NCBI RefSeq assembly: GCF_000316115.1
Contig: NZ_JH993793.1
Coordinates: forward strand, 519,517 to 583,516
Length of the DNA stretch: 64,000 nucleotides
Source: Leptolyngbya sp. PCC 7375
GTDB taxonomy: Bacteria > Cyanobacteriota > Cyanobacteriia > Phormidesmidales > Phormidesmidaceae
Reading direction: 5' to 3'
Shown: one piece after another, positions 21,201 to 25,715 of the stretch
Numbering within the stretch: the first letter of the stretch is position 1
Layout: every line of letters starts with the position of its first letter
Program-made: the position numbers and the translations under genes
The notes under the pieces: model-generated
What the model was told of the DNA's origin: nothing
Database searches by the model: none
The model's input: the letters and a program-made list of their open reading frames with translations, nothing else

Positions 21201-21333
21201 CTAAAACATGGGACATCGACTCAAAAATCAGATCGAAATAACCCACCGCCGGTAAAATTGGACGGGTTAACACGACATGATTCATCAGCAAAGGATGGTC
21301 GGATTTTAGAACAGCTATTTTTTTCTCCCGCAT
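6160..21333 (-). CDS. Trans-AT polyketide synthase with FkbH loading region and beta-branching module
   Basis: 5,057 residues. Order: DH (1-270), FkbM methyltransferase (385-645), FkbH (650-1095), ACP (Ser 1220), KS with Ser at the nucleophile position (Ser 1478), two crotonase-fold ECH domains (about 1975-2190 and 2198-2450), two ACPs (Ser 2501 and 2616), KS (Cys 2872), KR (3290-3760), ACP (Ser 3824), KS (Cys 4093), KR (4530-5010). There is no AT or thioesterase. Start ATG 21333 follows CCGGAG at 5-nt spacing. The protein ends in a KR; the matching MT-ACP is on the next, overlapping gene. It should be the first assembly-line protein of a macrolide-type polyketide. The ACP-KS linker near 3880 carries a TQANN pentapeptide repeat. 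Individual modules are described in separate entries. Confidence 0.97.
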   Translation of the reverse strand: MREKKIAVLKSDHPLLMNHVVLTRPILPAVGYFDLIFESMSHVLDPSQSGVFPWKVSNAFWLAPLSVYQRELAVELELDMTPQGFAYRILSGGEQQSITHASGSLGVRESIAIQRSETIDVQALVGELPNQLDARAVYQTFEDNGIAYGAPFRCIESFYFNECAALGHLVRPTAVVGHPDCFPGLLDAAIQCVLLLVRQIHPSVAVCVPFSLGEILVHEAPGSQCFCLATLKTEGHNDRHFSFDVQLVSEDGKLLGEMQDLCIRAFSPKETGKAGGSPNQRDNEQNGEMAIASRLWAVASTFTAEPLEAPLMDLSRQLSWDTRVEFAPYNQIYQEFLNPRSLLSQNRSGANFLVIRLEDFQASVSEASVSPASGDNNSLPTGDECYQLPNGMTIANLNPYETRYLYHEIFVEQTYLKNGIVLEEGDVVFDIGANIGMFSMFVAHHCKGARIFACEPSPVCFQILEQNLSLHAPGARALPVGVADDDREASFVFYPKSSVFSGFHADDQEDGHALRQAIINEYSQRFETTDMETLGEHLDGMVDARLQKETYQCQLRSLSSLITEYQIEEIGLLKIDAEKCEWDILSSIAPDDWPKIRQIVVEVHDKENWKLSQRVTALLREKGFEISTVEEDLLKGSLLCNIYGKRARSAMPARRSALETGIQRNLEDWVSLLKRAAASRSLPHLVVVCPPSVEALATLSNEFLQATEAWLQETLSHGDGIDVISMTDQASVYDWGDYHDPVRNAMGHIPYTPRFFTGLASIIVRRLHCIQREPYKVIALDCDNTLWSGIVGETGASDIVVNNDFQRLQTFMLAQKQQGMLLCLVSKNDVADVRRVFETRDDMRLKWDDFVACRINWQPKSDNLKSLSESLDLGLESFIFLDDSPIECAEVRAHCPQVLTLQRPAAEKDIPSFLNHVWAFDHARKTIEDGHRTELYKQQARREDFRRQVSSFAEFIESLELGIRIMEPCPDDLARMAQLTQRTNQFNFAKRHYSTTKLRQLSEESTAGSLAVKVADRFGDYGLCGLMVFCAIADCLKIDAFLLSCRVLGRGVEHAMMAALGREAEKRGLGNVEVAFIRTPKNHPAEQFLQELGNPRRRSENNVEVFSFSASELSRLQFVPDEQVPDDMEASVTAVMPAMGASSAAFMQRLAEHGGFLEPDESLPVTPNPVLPNIKPGGGDTDAALPRIEAMVTASVRSCLDSPAVAIDRVKPFSEYGVDSMANIKLVVTLNQTFEIVLPPTTLFDYVCVRDLSAYIYGNYPEVVERLNRAQSAQAEPTKSPNFFPSGAPMDSGGHQRESSTDKQDTQSIAVIGMAGRFPGGRDVRAFWQMLRNGETCITEVPTTRWDINDYYDPDPTQPDKTYGRYGGFLEEIDCFDATFFGISGREARQMDPQQRVFLEESWHALEDAGYAVRSLEGSSNWGVFVGADAGDYQTYLRKAGLPLDASAFMGNDASILAARIAYFMNLKGPALTVDTASSSSLTAVHLACDSLRKGDVSLALAGGVSIHVMPDFHILCSKAGMLSVDGKCKVFDDGADGFVPGEAAGVVVLKRLADAIRDGDHVYGVVKGSGMNQDGRTNGITAPSSLSQTQLLQTVYRKLGIDPAEIGYVEAHGTGTKLGDPVEIKALTDAFRQFTDQRQRCAIGSVKSNIGHCVHASGVCGLIKLLLSMHHGQIPPSINFSKPNQHIAFDQSPFFVNTQLRDWEPNAQGRRIGVLSSFGFSGTNVHMVVEGPVAGATAERLVPPQPSAAAALFVFSAKSAERLRTLMEAWRDYLSDGKTLNPDQCQDLAFTLQTGREPMPHRLAIVADDHGELRRRIADFLRNPESPNCFVGVVQGGQNSDQTPVETRIREGFGRQQLDKIAAVWVGGATIDWSALHAAGRRRLHGLPGYPFEKDRYWLPEASYQGQEQTSEKSSLNHHGQVPSHGISLELPTASRFHPAATTIGQHRLTPLESFAQPRESMLSSAAEALSHGFPWHQDGDGVYRIVVGDATPSWASLAQSLEMVASQTDARVVILSADSGFAGPKDRGGPDLFQLLTEFELPIIAAVKGRCRGAGCLLVSLCDFMVCAEGAEFQFQPAGEWRLSQREQAFLQERFGPKGDGLLSDQRSFMGIQLKAMGLLLPVVPADRVNAHAASLALELAQAPKAALVQLTRHLVRMVISRAAVPQAAVGRIAGANSILLEDLGRSEPLLLQSDVVRAEAYGGGVLLVTLCDRNSRNTFSKAFIAGINEVFALVRDNPRYKVLVLTGYDSYFACGGTQETLLSIQGGTARFTDDKIFSLPLECEIPVIAAMQGHGIGPGWALGMFCDQIIFSEESLYFSPYMQYGFTPGAGATLIFPDRFGWDLGREILFTAREYKGHELRSRGIDMAVLPRAQVLGHALQRAGELARQSRHELVRQKAERSRLLRTLLEPNYAQELAMHDKTFVGNQEVQERIRKYYNSGMAVAPSEAKTAVSSAASTHHRRDQILEFLRRTLADELQLKSERVDSHGAFVDLGLDSITGVTWVRRVNQHYGLSLMAAEVYNHFTLNKFADLVLARTTILDQDGGAPAPAEAPPPVKAPPQVASPPLPVATADADAVNAILKTLQITLAEELLIKPERVNPETPFVDMGLDSISGVTWVRKINQCYGVKITAVEIYSHPTLRQFAEFMARITQAPPTETPKAPSPPLSEAPVTAQAPAQAPAPLPKPPPKPPVVTPQPGAGIAIIGMAGQFPKAPDLNAFWQNIAQGIDCVTEIPQERWSPADFYDSCDHAPNPTPHKWMGVLEDVDKFDPLFFNISPREAELMDPQQRLFLEASWACIEDAGYDPSSLSGKKCGVFAGCGAGDYGLSLEAEGLNAQALMGGAASILPARIAYTLNLHGPCLALDTACSSSLVAMAMACDSLVAGNSDMTLAGGVTVLAGPAMHLMTGNAGMLSANGRCHTFDQRANGFVPGEGVGVLLMKRLEDAERDGDRILGVIRGWGVNQDGRTNGITAPNGDSQTRLQRQVYDRFNIDPATIQYVEAHGTGTKLGDPIEVEGLKQSFRQYTDRRGYCALGAVKSNIGHSLMAAGVAGVIKILQAIRHRHMPPTLHFETLNDQIDLEGSPFYVNSAGQAWVAPPGQTRCAAINSFGFSGTNAHLVIEEYGAQTQDPDTSGEQLESPAMVVLSARTEAQLQVSGQNLLTYLEQQLDCPDTVAPDLLSIAYTLQTGRQAMDERVGWVVSSLDELMQALRSYLAGETNGRARGHVTHGQEVLGCLNTDGDAAEMLRAWARKRKFSHILSLWVRGLDVDWHLFYDQGQPRRLSLPTYPFARQRYWMHKARLLSSAAGAKSVNLPPPLAASPPSSLSSLLIFEPGWTAHPVADHGSSEPPSFHERHVLFCGLDQSLGREFAAGLEGVMVHHIPSLEDLSSAQGTLAAQLSHAALQVFKLIQTLIQGLNSREKLLLQVVVPHDQGICLHGGLIGMLKTARAEYRWLIPQLIELDGQSLSLETVAMVHDCACHPEDLHIRYHGRDRYISSWQETVPAPTEQSFDWQQNGVYLIVGGGGGLGAIFAEEIARNTRSAALILVGRSPLDDDKRAVIERVRSLGAQVEYRQANIADRADTDHLIQSVQQAYAGLDGILHCAGVTRDQIIREKQVEDFAAVLAPKLTGTFYLDQASRHLDLDIFLLCSSNAAVLGNPGQVDYATANAFQDVFAEYRSQLVIKGQRKGRTVAIGWPLWKEGGIQTHGAVQAAFKQRYGLTPMPTPWGLRALSQALAAAQPRLLVMCGDPDAMRTSLQMAERFEGQGLDQTIGPHQPSPEASQIRPQVETILTQIVSDLLKIPTGDLDPSAHLNVYGFDSTLLIELAVRLNTRLGLDLTPAVFFERLTIARIADYIASDYRHALASLIQSRSNGDQINNTQANSTQANNTQANNTQANGAQAQPQCSATVRQDFVAPTEPIAIIGISGSFPMAPDLDAFWHNLNTGQDCITEIPKSRWDWAAWYGDPDQEDNKTNIKWGGFIDGVDEFDPLFFGISRGEAELMDPQQRLLMTHVWKVFEDAGYAAESLSGSATGIFVGTASSGYHTLVKKTGMPIEGHTAIGNLPSVGPNRISHYLNLHGPSEPIETACSSSLVAVHHGVTAIQNGHCEMAVVGGVNTLVTPDVHISMNKAGALAVDGRCKPFSEQANGYVRSEGVGMLLLKPLSAAENDGDHIYGVIRGSAENHGGRAGSLTSPNPRSQADLLKTTYTRAGIDPSTVSYIETHGTGTKLGDPVEINGLITAFNELRETYPVLAGGPDVERYACGLGSVKSNIGHTELAAGVASVLKVLLQFKHRTLVKSLHAERLNPYIRLQDSPFYVVQESQPWVALQDPHGKELPYRAGVSSFGIGGVNAHVILEAYDGAARPSSPRAAWPVPMIVLSARNGDRLREMVQNLLAWVDRSAVSSGMAAPSLHGVAYSLQVGRTAMASRLAFVAASFQMMRDQLRHYLQGAGDTGELFCGEVNGQPYPDVPGPDASQPLVDQCRQSGDYRRLLEHWVNGGTVDWPQCYGDILPARVSLPTYPFAQDRCWVGTIPQNGHLPLAMEPTLPAAPHDGNLQAFYPGWEALPVPNAARSRRITTTPLIIGGTPEQIAAIRKQAAATVLTLPVEASPAVVAHRVRQQGDVEHLVWIAPSSDLGRELGQPMIEAQETGLFQLFNLVKGLLLLGYGDRSLRLTVITTQTQAIYRSDRIQPAHAGVHGLAGTLAQEYPQWQIQALDLPENQAWPVQDIFPLTPLTPLTLDETGTPLAYRDGTWFKPVLLPVRGLDSDGNGYRRGGVYVVVGGGGGLGQVWTRWMQEHYQARVIWIGRRPAAALDQPLSALANDGLKPAYFQADAAEPGVLEGVLQRIRQSYGRIHGIVHAAMDVFDLALADMTPERFRRVLASRINISVRIAEAVRHDSLDFMLFFSSMASFARAGGYGGYASGCVFMDAYARALSTELPHAVKVVNWGYWGVGSGERVSAQVKRRYQQLGIEPIQPAMGMQGLQTLMQGSLEQMALVRTSRPDAIDGVASAASLSRQTDDLPPSLIRNILLQMETHGADEFVSLGHNSRI
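13700..17430 (-). other. Beta-branching module: KS (Cys to Ser), two ECH domains, tandem ACPs
   Basis: Residues about 1300-2545 plus the second ACP to about 2650. The KS reads DTASSSS where DTACSSS is expected; the codon TCA lies at 16900-16902. Both His motifs (HGTGT, KSNIGH) are kept. There is no KR. Two crotonase-fold domains follow: the first (GRCRGAGCLLVSLCDF) fits the ECH1 dehydratase, the second (GHGIGPGWALGMFCDQ) fits the ECH2 decarboxylase of HMG-CoA-synthase cassettes. Each ACP reads DSI-x-GVTW, with Trp six residues after the phosphopantetheine Ser, the published flag of beta-branching ACPs. The module should replace a beta-keto group with a methyl-bearing double bond, with the HMG synthase supplied in trans. 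Confidence 0.8.
17640..21333 (-). other. Loading region of the PKS: DH, O-methyltransferase, FkbH, ACP
   Basis: Residues 1-1230 of the megasynthase. The DH keeps the HxxxxxxxxP signature (His 19, Pro 28) and a LDAAIQ Asp near 184. A segment at 290-365 (FTAEPLEAPL to VEFAPYNQ) is the piece normally found N-terminal to FkbH domains, so the methyltransferase looks inserted into an FkbH unit. The MT has VFDIGANIGMF (about 427), typical of FkbM O-methyltransferases. FkbH has the HAD motif DCDNTLW (about 775) and SCRVLGRGVE (about 1043) with the Cys expected to carry the glyceryl thioester. FkbH domains take 1,3-bisphosphoglycerate and load a glyceryl unit on ACP (known). O-methylation and dehydration would give a 2-methoxyacryloyl starter (inference). 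Confidence 0.8.
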
Positions 21334-21718
21334 AAATACTCCGGGGATTTTCCTAGGTTCTCACCAGCAAATAACACCTATATAGGCAATAGCGACTCGA
21401 CAATCTCCTGGAACCAGCAATCTCTTGTCTGATATTTTCAACAGACTACATTCAGTGTAGCAAGCTACAGTCCATGAAACAGATTTTATGTAGAAATAGA
21501 ATGAATTAACAGACAGTAACTCTTCGGTGAAACCGTTACATTTTTACGGTGCTCATCCTACTTATAGTAACAGTATAGGTCGTAGTAAAAGTTATACAGG
21601 CTACAACAAACAATTATATTGGCGCATTACAGCAACGTTTCTCACACCCATTCAACCGAGAACGACCATACAAGTAGTTTCGCAATAGAACTATTCAAAA
21701 CACACAAGTTGGAACATA
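21334..21718 (-). promoter_or_regulatory. AT-rich leader upstream of the PKS operon
   Basis: 385 bases without a convincing gene. It is clearly richer in A+T than the flanking PKS genes and contains the PKS ribosome-binding site (CCGGAG, 21341-21346). A TATACT-like minus-strand hexamer lies at 21572-21577, but I see no well-spaced -35 partner. The AT genes upstream point the same way, so this may be an internal promoter of one operon or only a leader. Confidence 0.25.
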
Positions 21719-22573
21719 TTAATTCATGATGTAATGAAGGAGAGTTTGCAAGGTATCTCCCGGTCCAATTTCTTTAAACGTTGGGTTGGGTTGCCTGAGT
21801 AAATATTGCATTGATTCAACCCAACGCACAGGCGAAGTGACTTGTTTGGCCAGGAGTTCAGCAATTCCTCCGTTCGGGTAGGGTGACGCTTCCACATTGG
21901 AGATCACCGGTATGTTAGGTCGGTTGAATTGAAAGCTTTTCAGGAATGCTTCAAACTGCCTGCGGGCTGATTCCATAAAGCGTGAATGGAACGCACCGCT
22001 AACTGGCAGAGGCAAGAACAACTTGGCCCCTGCCTCCTCAAATGAAGATTGGATATCGTTAATAACCGACATAGACCCTGAAATGACGGTTTGTTTTGGT
22101 GAATTCAGATTAGCAATGCTCACGTCAGGGCTGCCATAGAGCAGCATCACATCGCGTATCTGGTCTCTGGTTAGTCCAATAATTGCGGCCATTCCACCTC
22201 CCGTGGCCTGGGCCATTAGTTCGCCTCGTTTTTGGACCAGCCTGAGGCCTGAAACAAAGTCAAAAGCCCCGGAAGCAAAGAGCGCGTTGTACTCTCCAAG
22301 ACTGTGGCCAGCCACAAAATCAGGAACTTGCCCAGTCTCTTGTTTAATGCTCAGGTAGGTCATCGCATTAACGGTGTAAAGTGCAGGCTGGGTATATTCA
22401 GTTTGGTTGAGCTTGTTGTCAGGATTATCAAGACACAGGGTCTTGATGGAATAACCGAGCGTTTCATCCGCAGCTCTTGTAATATCTGGAAACTTCTCAA
22501 ACAGCCCGTCACCCATTCCTGGCACTTGAGTTCCCTGGCCAGGAAAAACATAAATCAAACTATTAGCGTTCAT
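21719..22573 (-). CDS. Discrete malonyl acyltransferase (trans-AT)
   Basis: 284 residues from ATG 22573, which starts MNANSLIYVFPGQGTQ. A longer frame to 22699 is open, but its first 42 residues match nothing in the family, so the later ATG is preferred; GGGAG lies about 12 nt upstream of it. The fold is FabD-like: FPGQGTQ oxyanion loop, nucleophile motif GHSLGEYNAL, QKRGELM containing the Arg that binds the malonyl carboxylate, and GAFHSRFM with the catalytic His. It should load malonyl units on the ACPs of the AT-less PKS modules. It lies upstream of the PKS and in the same orientation. Confidence 0.9.
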   Translation of the reverse strand: MNANSLIYVFPGQGTQVPGMGDGLFEKFPDITRAADETLGYSIKTLCLDNPDNKLNQTEYTQPALYTVNAMTYLSIKQETGQVPDFVAGHSLGEYNALFASGAFDFVSGLRLVQKRGELMAQATGGGMAAIIGLTRDQIRDVMLLYGSPDVSIANLNSPKQTVISGSMSVINDIQSSFEEAGAKLFLPLPVSGAFHSRFMESARRQFEAFLKSFQFNRPNIPVISNVEASPYPNGGIAELLAKQVTSPVRWVESMQYLLRQPNPTFKEIGPGDTLQTLLHYIMN

Positions 22574-22730
22574 GTTCGTCGTCAAACTCCCTGATGATGC
22601 CGATAACACCCATCGACATGGACCACAAATATGTAACGAACCACAAATAATTACAGGAACAAGCTGGATTATAGCGTGATTATCCGAGCTCACAATCATT
22701 ATAGATGTTCTTTTTTTGCTTTGAACACTC

Positions 22731-22833
22731 CGGAGAAACCAGTGTATTCACGAATATCTTGAAATCAGTATATTTACGAATGTATTTCTTTTTAGTTTTT
22801 AAATGCTCCGAAGAAATCAGTATATTTACGAGT
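22731..22833. repeat. Three imperfect direct repeats between the two AT genes
   Basis: The motif GAAATCAGTATATTTACGA occurs at 22761-22779 and 22813-22831, with a diverged copy (GAAACCAGTGTATTCACGA) at about 22735-22753. Two copies are preceded by CTCCGGA/CTCCGAA. The block is AT-rich and lies in the 165-nt gap between the AT-like genes. It could be an operator, or decay of a duplicated end; the sequence does not decide. Confidence 0.5.
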
Positions 22834-22864
22834 TATCAGCAATCAAAAATGTCAGTAGTTTCCC

Positions 22865-23812
22865 CTATAGGGCACACTCCAATCGCTCCAGATTTGTCTG
22901 GGCCTGTTGAAAGGGTGTCAGGATAGGGGAGATCTTAGAGTGGGAGTTGGACGTCAGAAGGTACTTCAGAAACGTGGCCAAAGTGCCCGATGGCCCCAGA
23001 TCCACAAAATGATAATCGCCATCGGCTTCCAGTCGCCGGATAGTCTTTTCAAAAAATACCGGGCGTCTCAGTATATTCCACAAGAAATCCTCAGGTAAGA
23101 TGTCCAGGATTTCTGTATAAGCAAGAGATATCAATGGAATTGTCAGGGATTGGGGACATTGTCGATGATCTTCAGCCTTGTAGTACATTTCAATTGCATC
23201 CATAGCAGGCGAGTGAAACGCGACGGTAACCGGTAGGCGTTGGTGTGTGATTGCACTCGCCCGGAGGTGGGCCTGAACACGATCTATGGGCTGCTTGAGC
23301 CCAGACAGGACAAAATGGTTGCGAAAATTATGAGCTGAGATCGCCATGTCCTGATAAATAGGGGAAGAATCTACGATATCTGGCGATGCCATAACGGCGA
23401 GCATGCCCCCCGGTGGTGTACATCGTTTCAACAGATTCGCCTGCTCGACAACTGATTCCAAGGCAGCCGCAAATGGCAAGACACCCAATACAGAGAGTGC
23501 CACCCATTCACCCAGGCTATAACCCAGCACCAGATCCGGTTTCATTCCTTGACGTAAAAGGGTTTGGGCCAAACTATATTGGATACATAGGAGCGCTGGA
23601 TGGGTGTGGTGAAGATTATCGAACGGTTCAGATTTAGATACATTGGTTCTGGGATAGATGATCTCCAAAATCGAAAAACCCAAGAGACGTTCACAGTGAG
23701 CATCACAAGCCTGCATCATGTCTCGGAATACAGGATTTGCTTTATAGAGATCACGCCCCATGTCGAAATATTGGGAGCCTTGCCCTGAAAACATCCAAAT
23801 AACCTTACTCAT
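22865..23812 (-). CDS. Acyltransferase-fold acyl hydrolase of trans-AT PKS type
   Basis: 315 residues beginning MSKVIWMFSGQGSQ. It has nucleophile motif GYSLGEWVAL and VAFHSPAMD with the catalytic His. At the position where malonyl ATs have the carboxylate-binding Arg (KRGELM in the neighbouring gene), this protein reads EQANLL, i.e. Arg to Gln. Together with GYSLGE this matches the PedC-type acyl hydrolases that clear stalled acyl groups from trans-AT assembly lines (family knowledge). Proofreading rather than malonyl loading is therefore inferred. It lies 165 nt upstream of the malonyl-AT gene on the same strand and diverges from the ACP/KS pair. Confidence 0.8.
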   Translation of the reverse strand: MSKVIWMFSGQGSQYFDMGRDLYKANPVFRDMMQACDAHCERLLGFSILEIIYPRTNVSKSEPFDNLHHTHPALLCIQYSLAQTLLRQGMKPDLVLGYSLGEWVALSVLGVLPFAAALESVVEQANLLKRCTPPGGMLAVMASPDIVDSSPIYQDMAISAHNFRNHFVLSGLKQPIDRVQAHLRASAITHQRLPVTVAFHSPAMDAIEMYYKAEDHRQCPQSLTIPLISLAYTEILDILPEDFLWNILRRPVFFEKTIRRLEADGDYHFVDLGPSGTLATFLKYLLTSNSHSKISPILTPFQQAQTNLERLECAL

Positions 23813-24074
23813 GGTACATTAATACTCTCATAACTCTAGTTATCAAGGTTTATTGAAAAATTTGATCAGTCCTAATATAAAACTCAAGACCTTTTGAGCC
23901 CCTTTGAGTTAGAGCTTGTTCACAACTCTTACACTTTTCTCGAAGTTTATCGACTAACATTGATTGTAAATTAAGGTGAACTACGTCCAAGTCGAAACCC
24001 GTAGGTTCTTCTCGGTTAAAACACCGTTCTGGACGTGGGCAAGGTTTATTTAGGGTTTTCACACACTTCTACCT
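23813..24074. promoter_or_regulatory. Divergent intergenic region between the hydrolase gene and the ACP gene
   Basis: 262 AT-rich bases separate the minus-strand acyl-hydrolase gene and the plus-strand ACP gene, so promoters for both directions should lie here. A TATAAA-like stretch (CTAATATAAAAC) is visible at about 23873-23884. No clear Shine-Dalgarno precedes the ACP ATG (CACTTCTACCTATG). Confidence 0.3.
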
Positions 24075-24332
24075 ATGGCGCTCAGAACAAAGTCAGAAAT
24101 ATTCGATGTAGTCACAGGCAACTTGCGGGAAATTCTTCCAGAGTTAGACTCTGTGGAAATTGATCCACAACAAAGTATGAAAGACCTGGGTGCAAATTCC
24201 ATTGACCGGGCTGATGTCGTCGTCCAATCTATGGAGACGTTGGAAGTCAAATTTCCTTTGAACGAACTCGCAGGGGTAAAGAGTATCCAAGGATTAGTGG
24301 ATTTTCTGCACAGCAGGATGCACACAGAGTAG
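24075..24332 (+). CDS. Donor acyl carrier protein of the beta-branching cassette
   Basis: 85 residues, a free-standing ACP with the phosphopantetheine motif DLGANSIDRADV. This motif is characteristic of the dedicated ACPs in HMG-CoA-synthase cassettes, which carry malonyl and, after decarboxylation, acetyl. It lacks the Trp at +6 seen in the acceptor ACPs of the PKS, as expected of a donor. The following KS gene starts 6 nt after its stop, so the two are co-transcribed. It diverges from the acyl-hydrolase and AT genes. Confidence 0.88.
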   Translation: MALRTKSEIFDVVTGNLREILPELDSVEIDPQQSMKDLGANSIDRADVVVQSMETLEVKFPLNELAGVKSIQGLVDFLHSRMHTE

Positions 24333-24338
24333 ATTCAG

Positions 24339-25592
24339 GTGTTAAGAGAAGTTGTCGTCACAGGTATCGGAGTCATTACATCCATCGGTGGTGACAGGGA
24401 TGCCTTTACTCGGGCCTTGCAAACAGGTGTCTGCGGAATCACCGCAGATGTCGACGACGGATTGGGCGTCGCAGGGCGGATATCTCCATTGGATTTTAAA
24501 GAGAGACTCGCGGCTCTCAGGTTGCCACCCTCACTTTACTCCCGTGCCCGAAGAGCCGGGCATCGAGTTCCTCTTGCTGCCCAACTGTCACTCTTAACCG
24601 CCCTTGAAGCAAGCATTCATGCCTTTGGTTCGGCTGACGATATGCCCCTGGAGTCAGCCAATCTCATCGTTGCGGGAAACAATATTTCGCCAGGATACCA
24701 ACACCAGATGTGTGAGAAATTCTCGCAAACGTTGGACTTTATGCCTGCGAGTTACGCCCTGCACTTCCTGGATACAGATCATGTGGGCATTTTGAGCGAG
24801 GTCTTGGGAATCAAGGGGGAGGGCTGCACTGTGGGAGGGGCCTCAGCCAGTGGCAACATGGGAATTCTACAGGCCTGGCGGCAGATCAGATACGGTATTG
24901 CCAATATCTGTTTGGTCGTCGGAGCCATGACGGATCTTTCTCCCATGGAACTGCAAGCCTTCCGTAATGCAGGAGCCTTGGGAGGGACTCGATTTAAAAC
25001 TAACCCCGAGCAAGCATGCCGCCCATTTGATCGAGATCGCGAGGGGTTTATCTACGGTCAGGGTAGTGCTTGTTTAATACTTGAATCCGCTGACTGGGCC
25101 AAAACCCGTGGGGCAGAGATCCTGGGCTACATAGCCGGTGCAGCGACCTGTCTAGATGCCCATCGCCTCAGTCATCCCAGCGTTGAAGGAGAAGCCCGAG
25201 CCATGGGATTGGCCCTTGAGGGGGCTAACACATCACCTGAAGCAGTGGACTACGTTAATGCCCATGGGACAAGTTCTCTGATTGGGGATGAGACCGAGGC
25301 AAAGGCTCTGAAAGATGTGTTCGGAAAGCATATAAACAGTGTCGGAATTAATGCTACAAAGGGATTGACCGGCCACTGTCTGCATGCGGCGGGAGTTGTA
25401 GAAGCGGCGGCGACATTGATGCAAATGAATCAACAGTTTCTGCACCCAAACTTAAACCTGAGGCATCCCATTGCTTCTGCTTACGGATTTGTAGGAACAA
25501 CAACCCAGGCAGCCGATATCGAAGTGGGCATAAGCAACTCCTTTGGATTTGGGGGCATCAACACATCGCTTGTGATTCGACGTAGCCGCTAA
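24339..25592 (+). CDS. Decarboxylating ketosynthase (KS with Ser nucleophile position) of the beta-branching cassette
   Basis: 417 residues from GTG 24339. KAS fold with REVVVTGIGVITSIG at the N-terminus. The active-site region reads VGGASASGNMG instead of DTACSSS, i.e. the Cys is Ser, which is normal for the malonyl-ACP decarboxylases of HMG-CoA-synthase cassettes. Both His residues remain (NAHGTSS, GLTGHCLHAAG). It should convert malonyl-ACP (the preceding gene product) to acetyl-ACP, the substrate for HMG-CoA synthase. That synthase gene does not follow: the next genes are lipases. It is expected elsewhere in the cluster, probably beyond the left edge. Confidence 0.88.
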   Translation: MLREVVVTGIGVITSIGGDRDAFTRALQTGVCGITADVDDGLGVAGRISPLDFKERLAALRLPPSLYSRARRAGHRVPLAAQLSLLTALEASIHAFGSADDMPLESANLIVAGNNISPGYQHQMCEKFSQTLDFMPASYALHFLDTDHVGILSEVLGIKGEGCTVGGASASGNMGILQAWRQIRYGIANICLVVGAMTDLSPMELQAFRNAGALGGTRFKTNPEQACRPFDRDREGFIYGQGSACLILESADWAKTRGAEILGYIAGAATCLDAHRLSHPSVEGEARAMGLALEGANTSPEAVDYVNAHGTSSLIGDETEAKALKDVFGKHINSVGINATKGLTGHCLHAAGVVEAAATLMQMNQQFLHPNLNLRHPIASAYGFVGTTTQAADIEVGISNSFGFGGINTSLVIRRSR

Positions 25593-25715
25593 CGATCCTG
25601 CCCATTGATCATTGGGCATGCATGAGTTGAACAGCCACTTGAAAGAGTCTGTGGTAACATTCACTTACGCAAATGGGCCTTCATTGTCTTTGTCTTTTTT
25701 CCCAAGGAGAATCCA

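Noticed and set aside
23850..24062. 70-codon minus-strand frame next to the ACP start
   Set aside because: It occupies the divergent promoter region, has no family resemblance and no ribosome-binding site. It could be a remnant, but nothing supports it.
24339..25592. Treating the discrete KS as a normal condensing enzyme (FabF)
   Set aside because: Its nucleophile position is Ser in VGGASASGN and it is paired with a donor-type ACP, which fits the decarboxylase of beta-branching cassettes.
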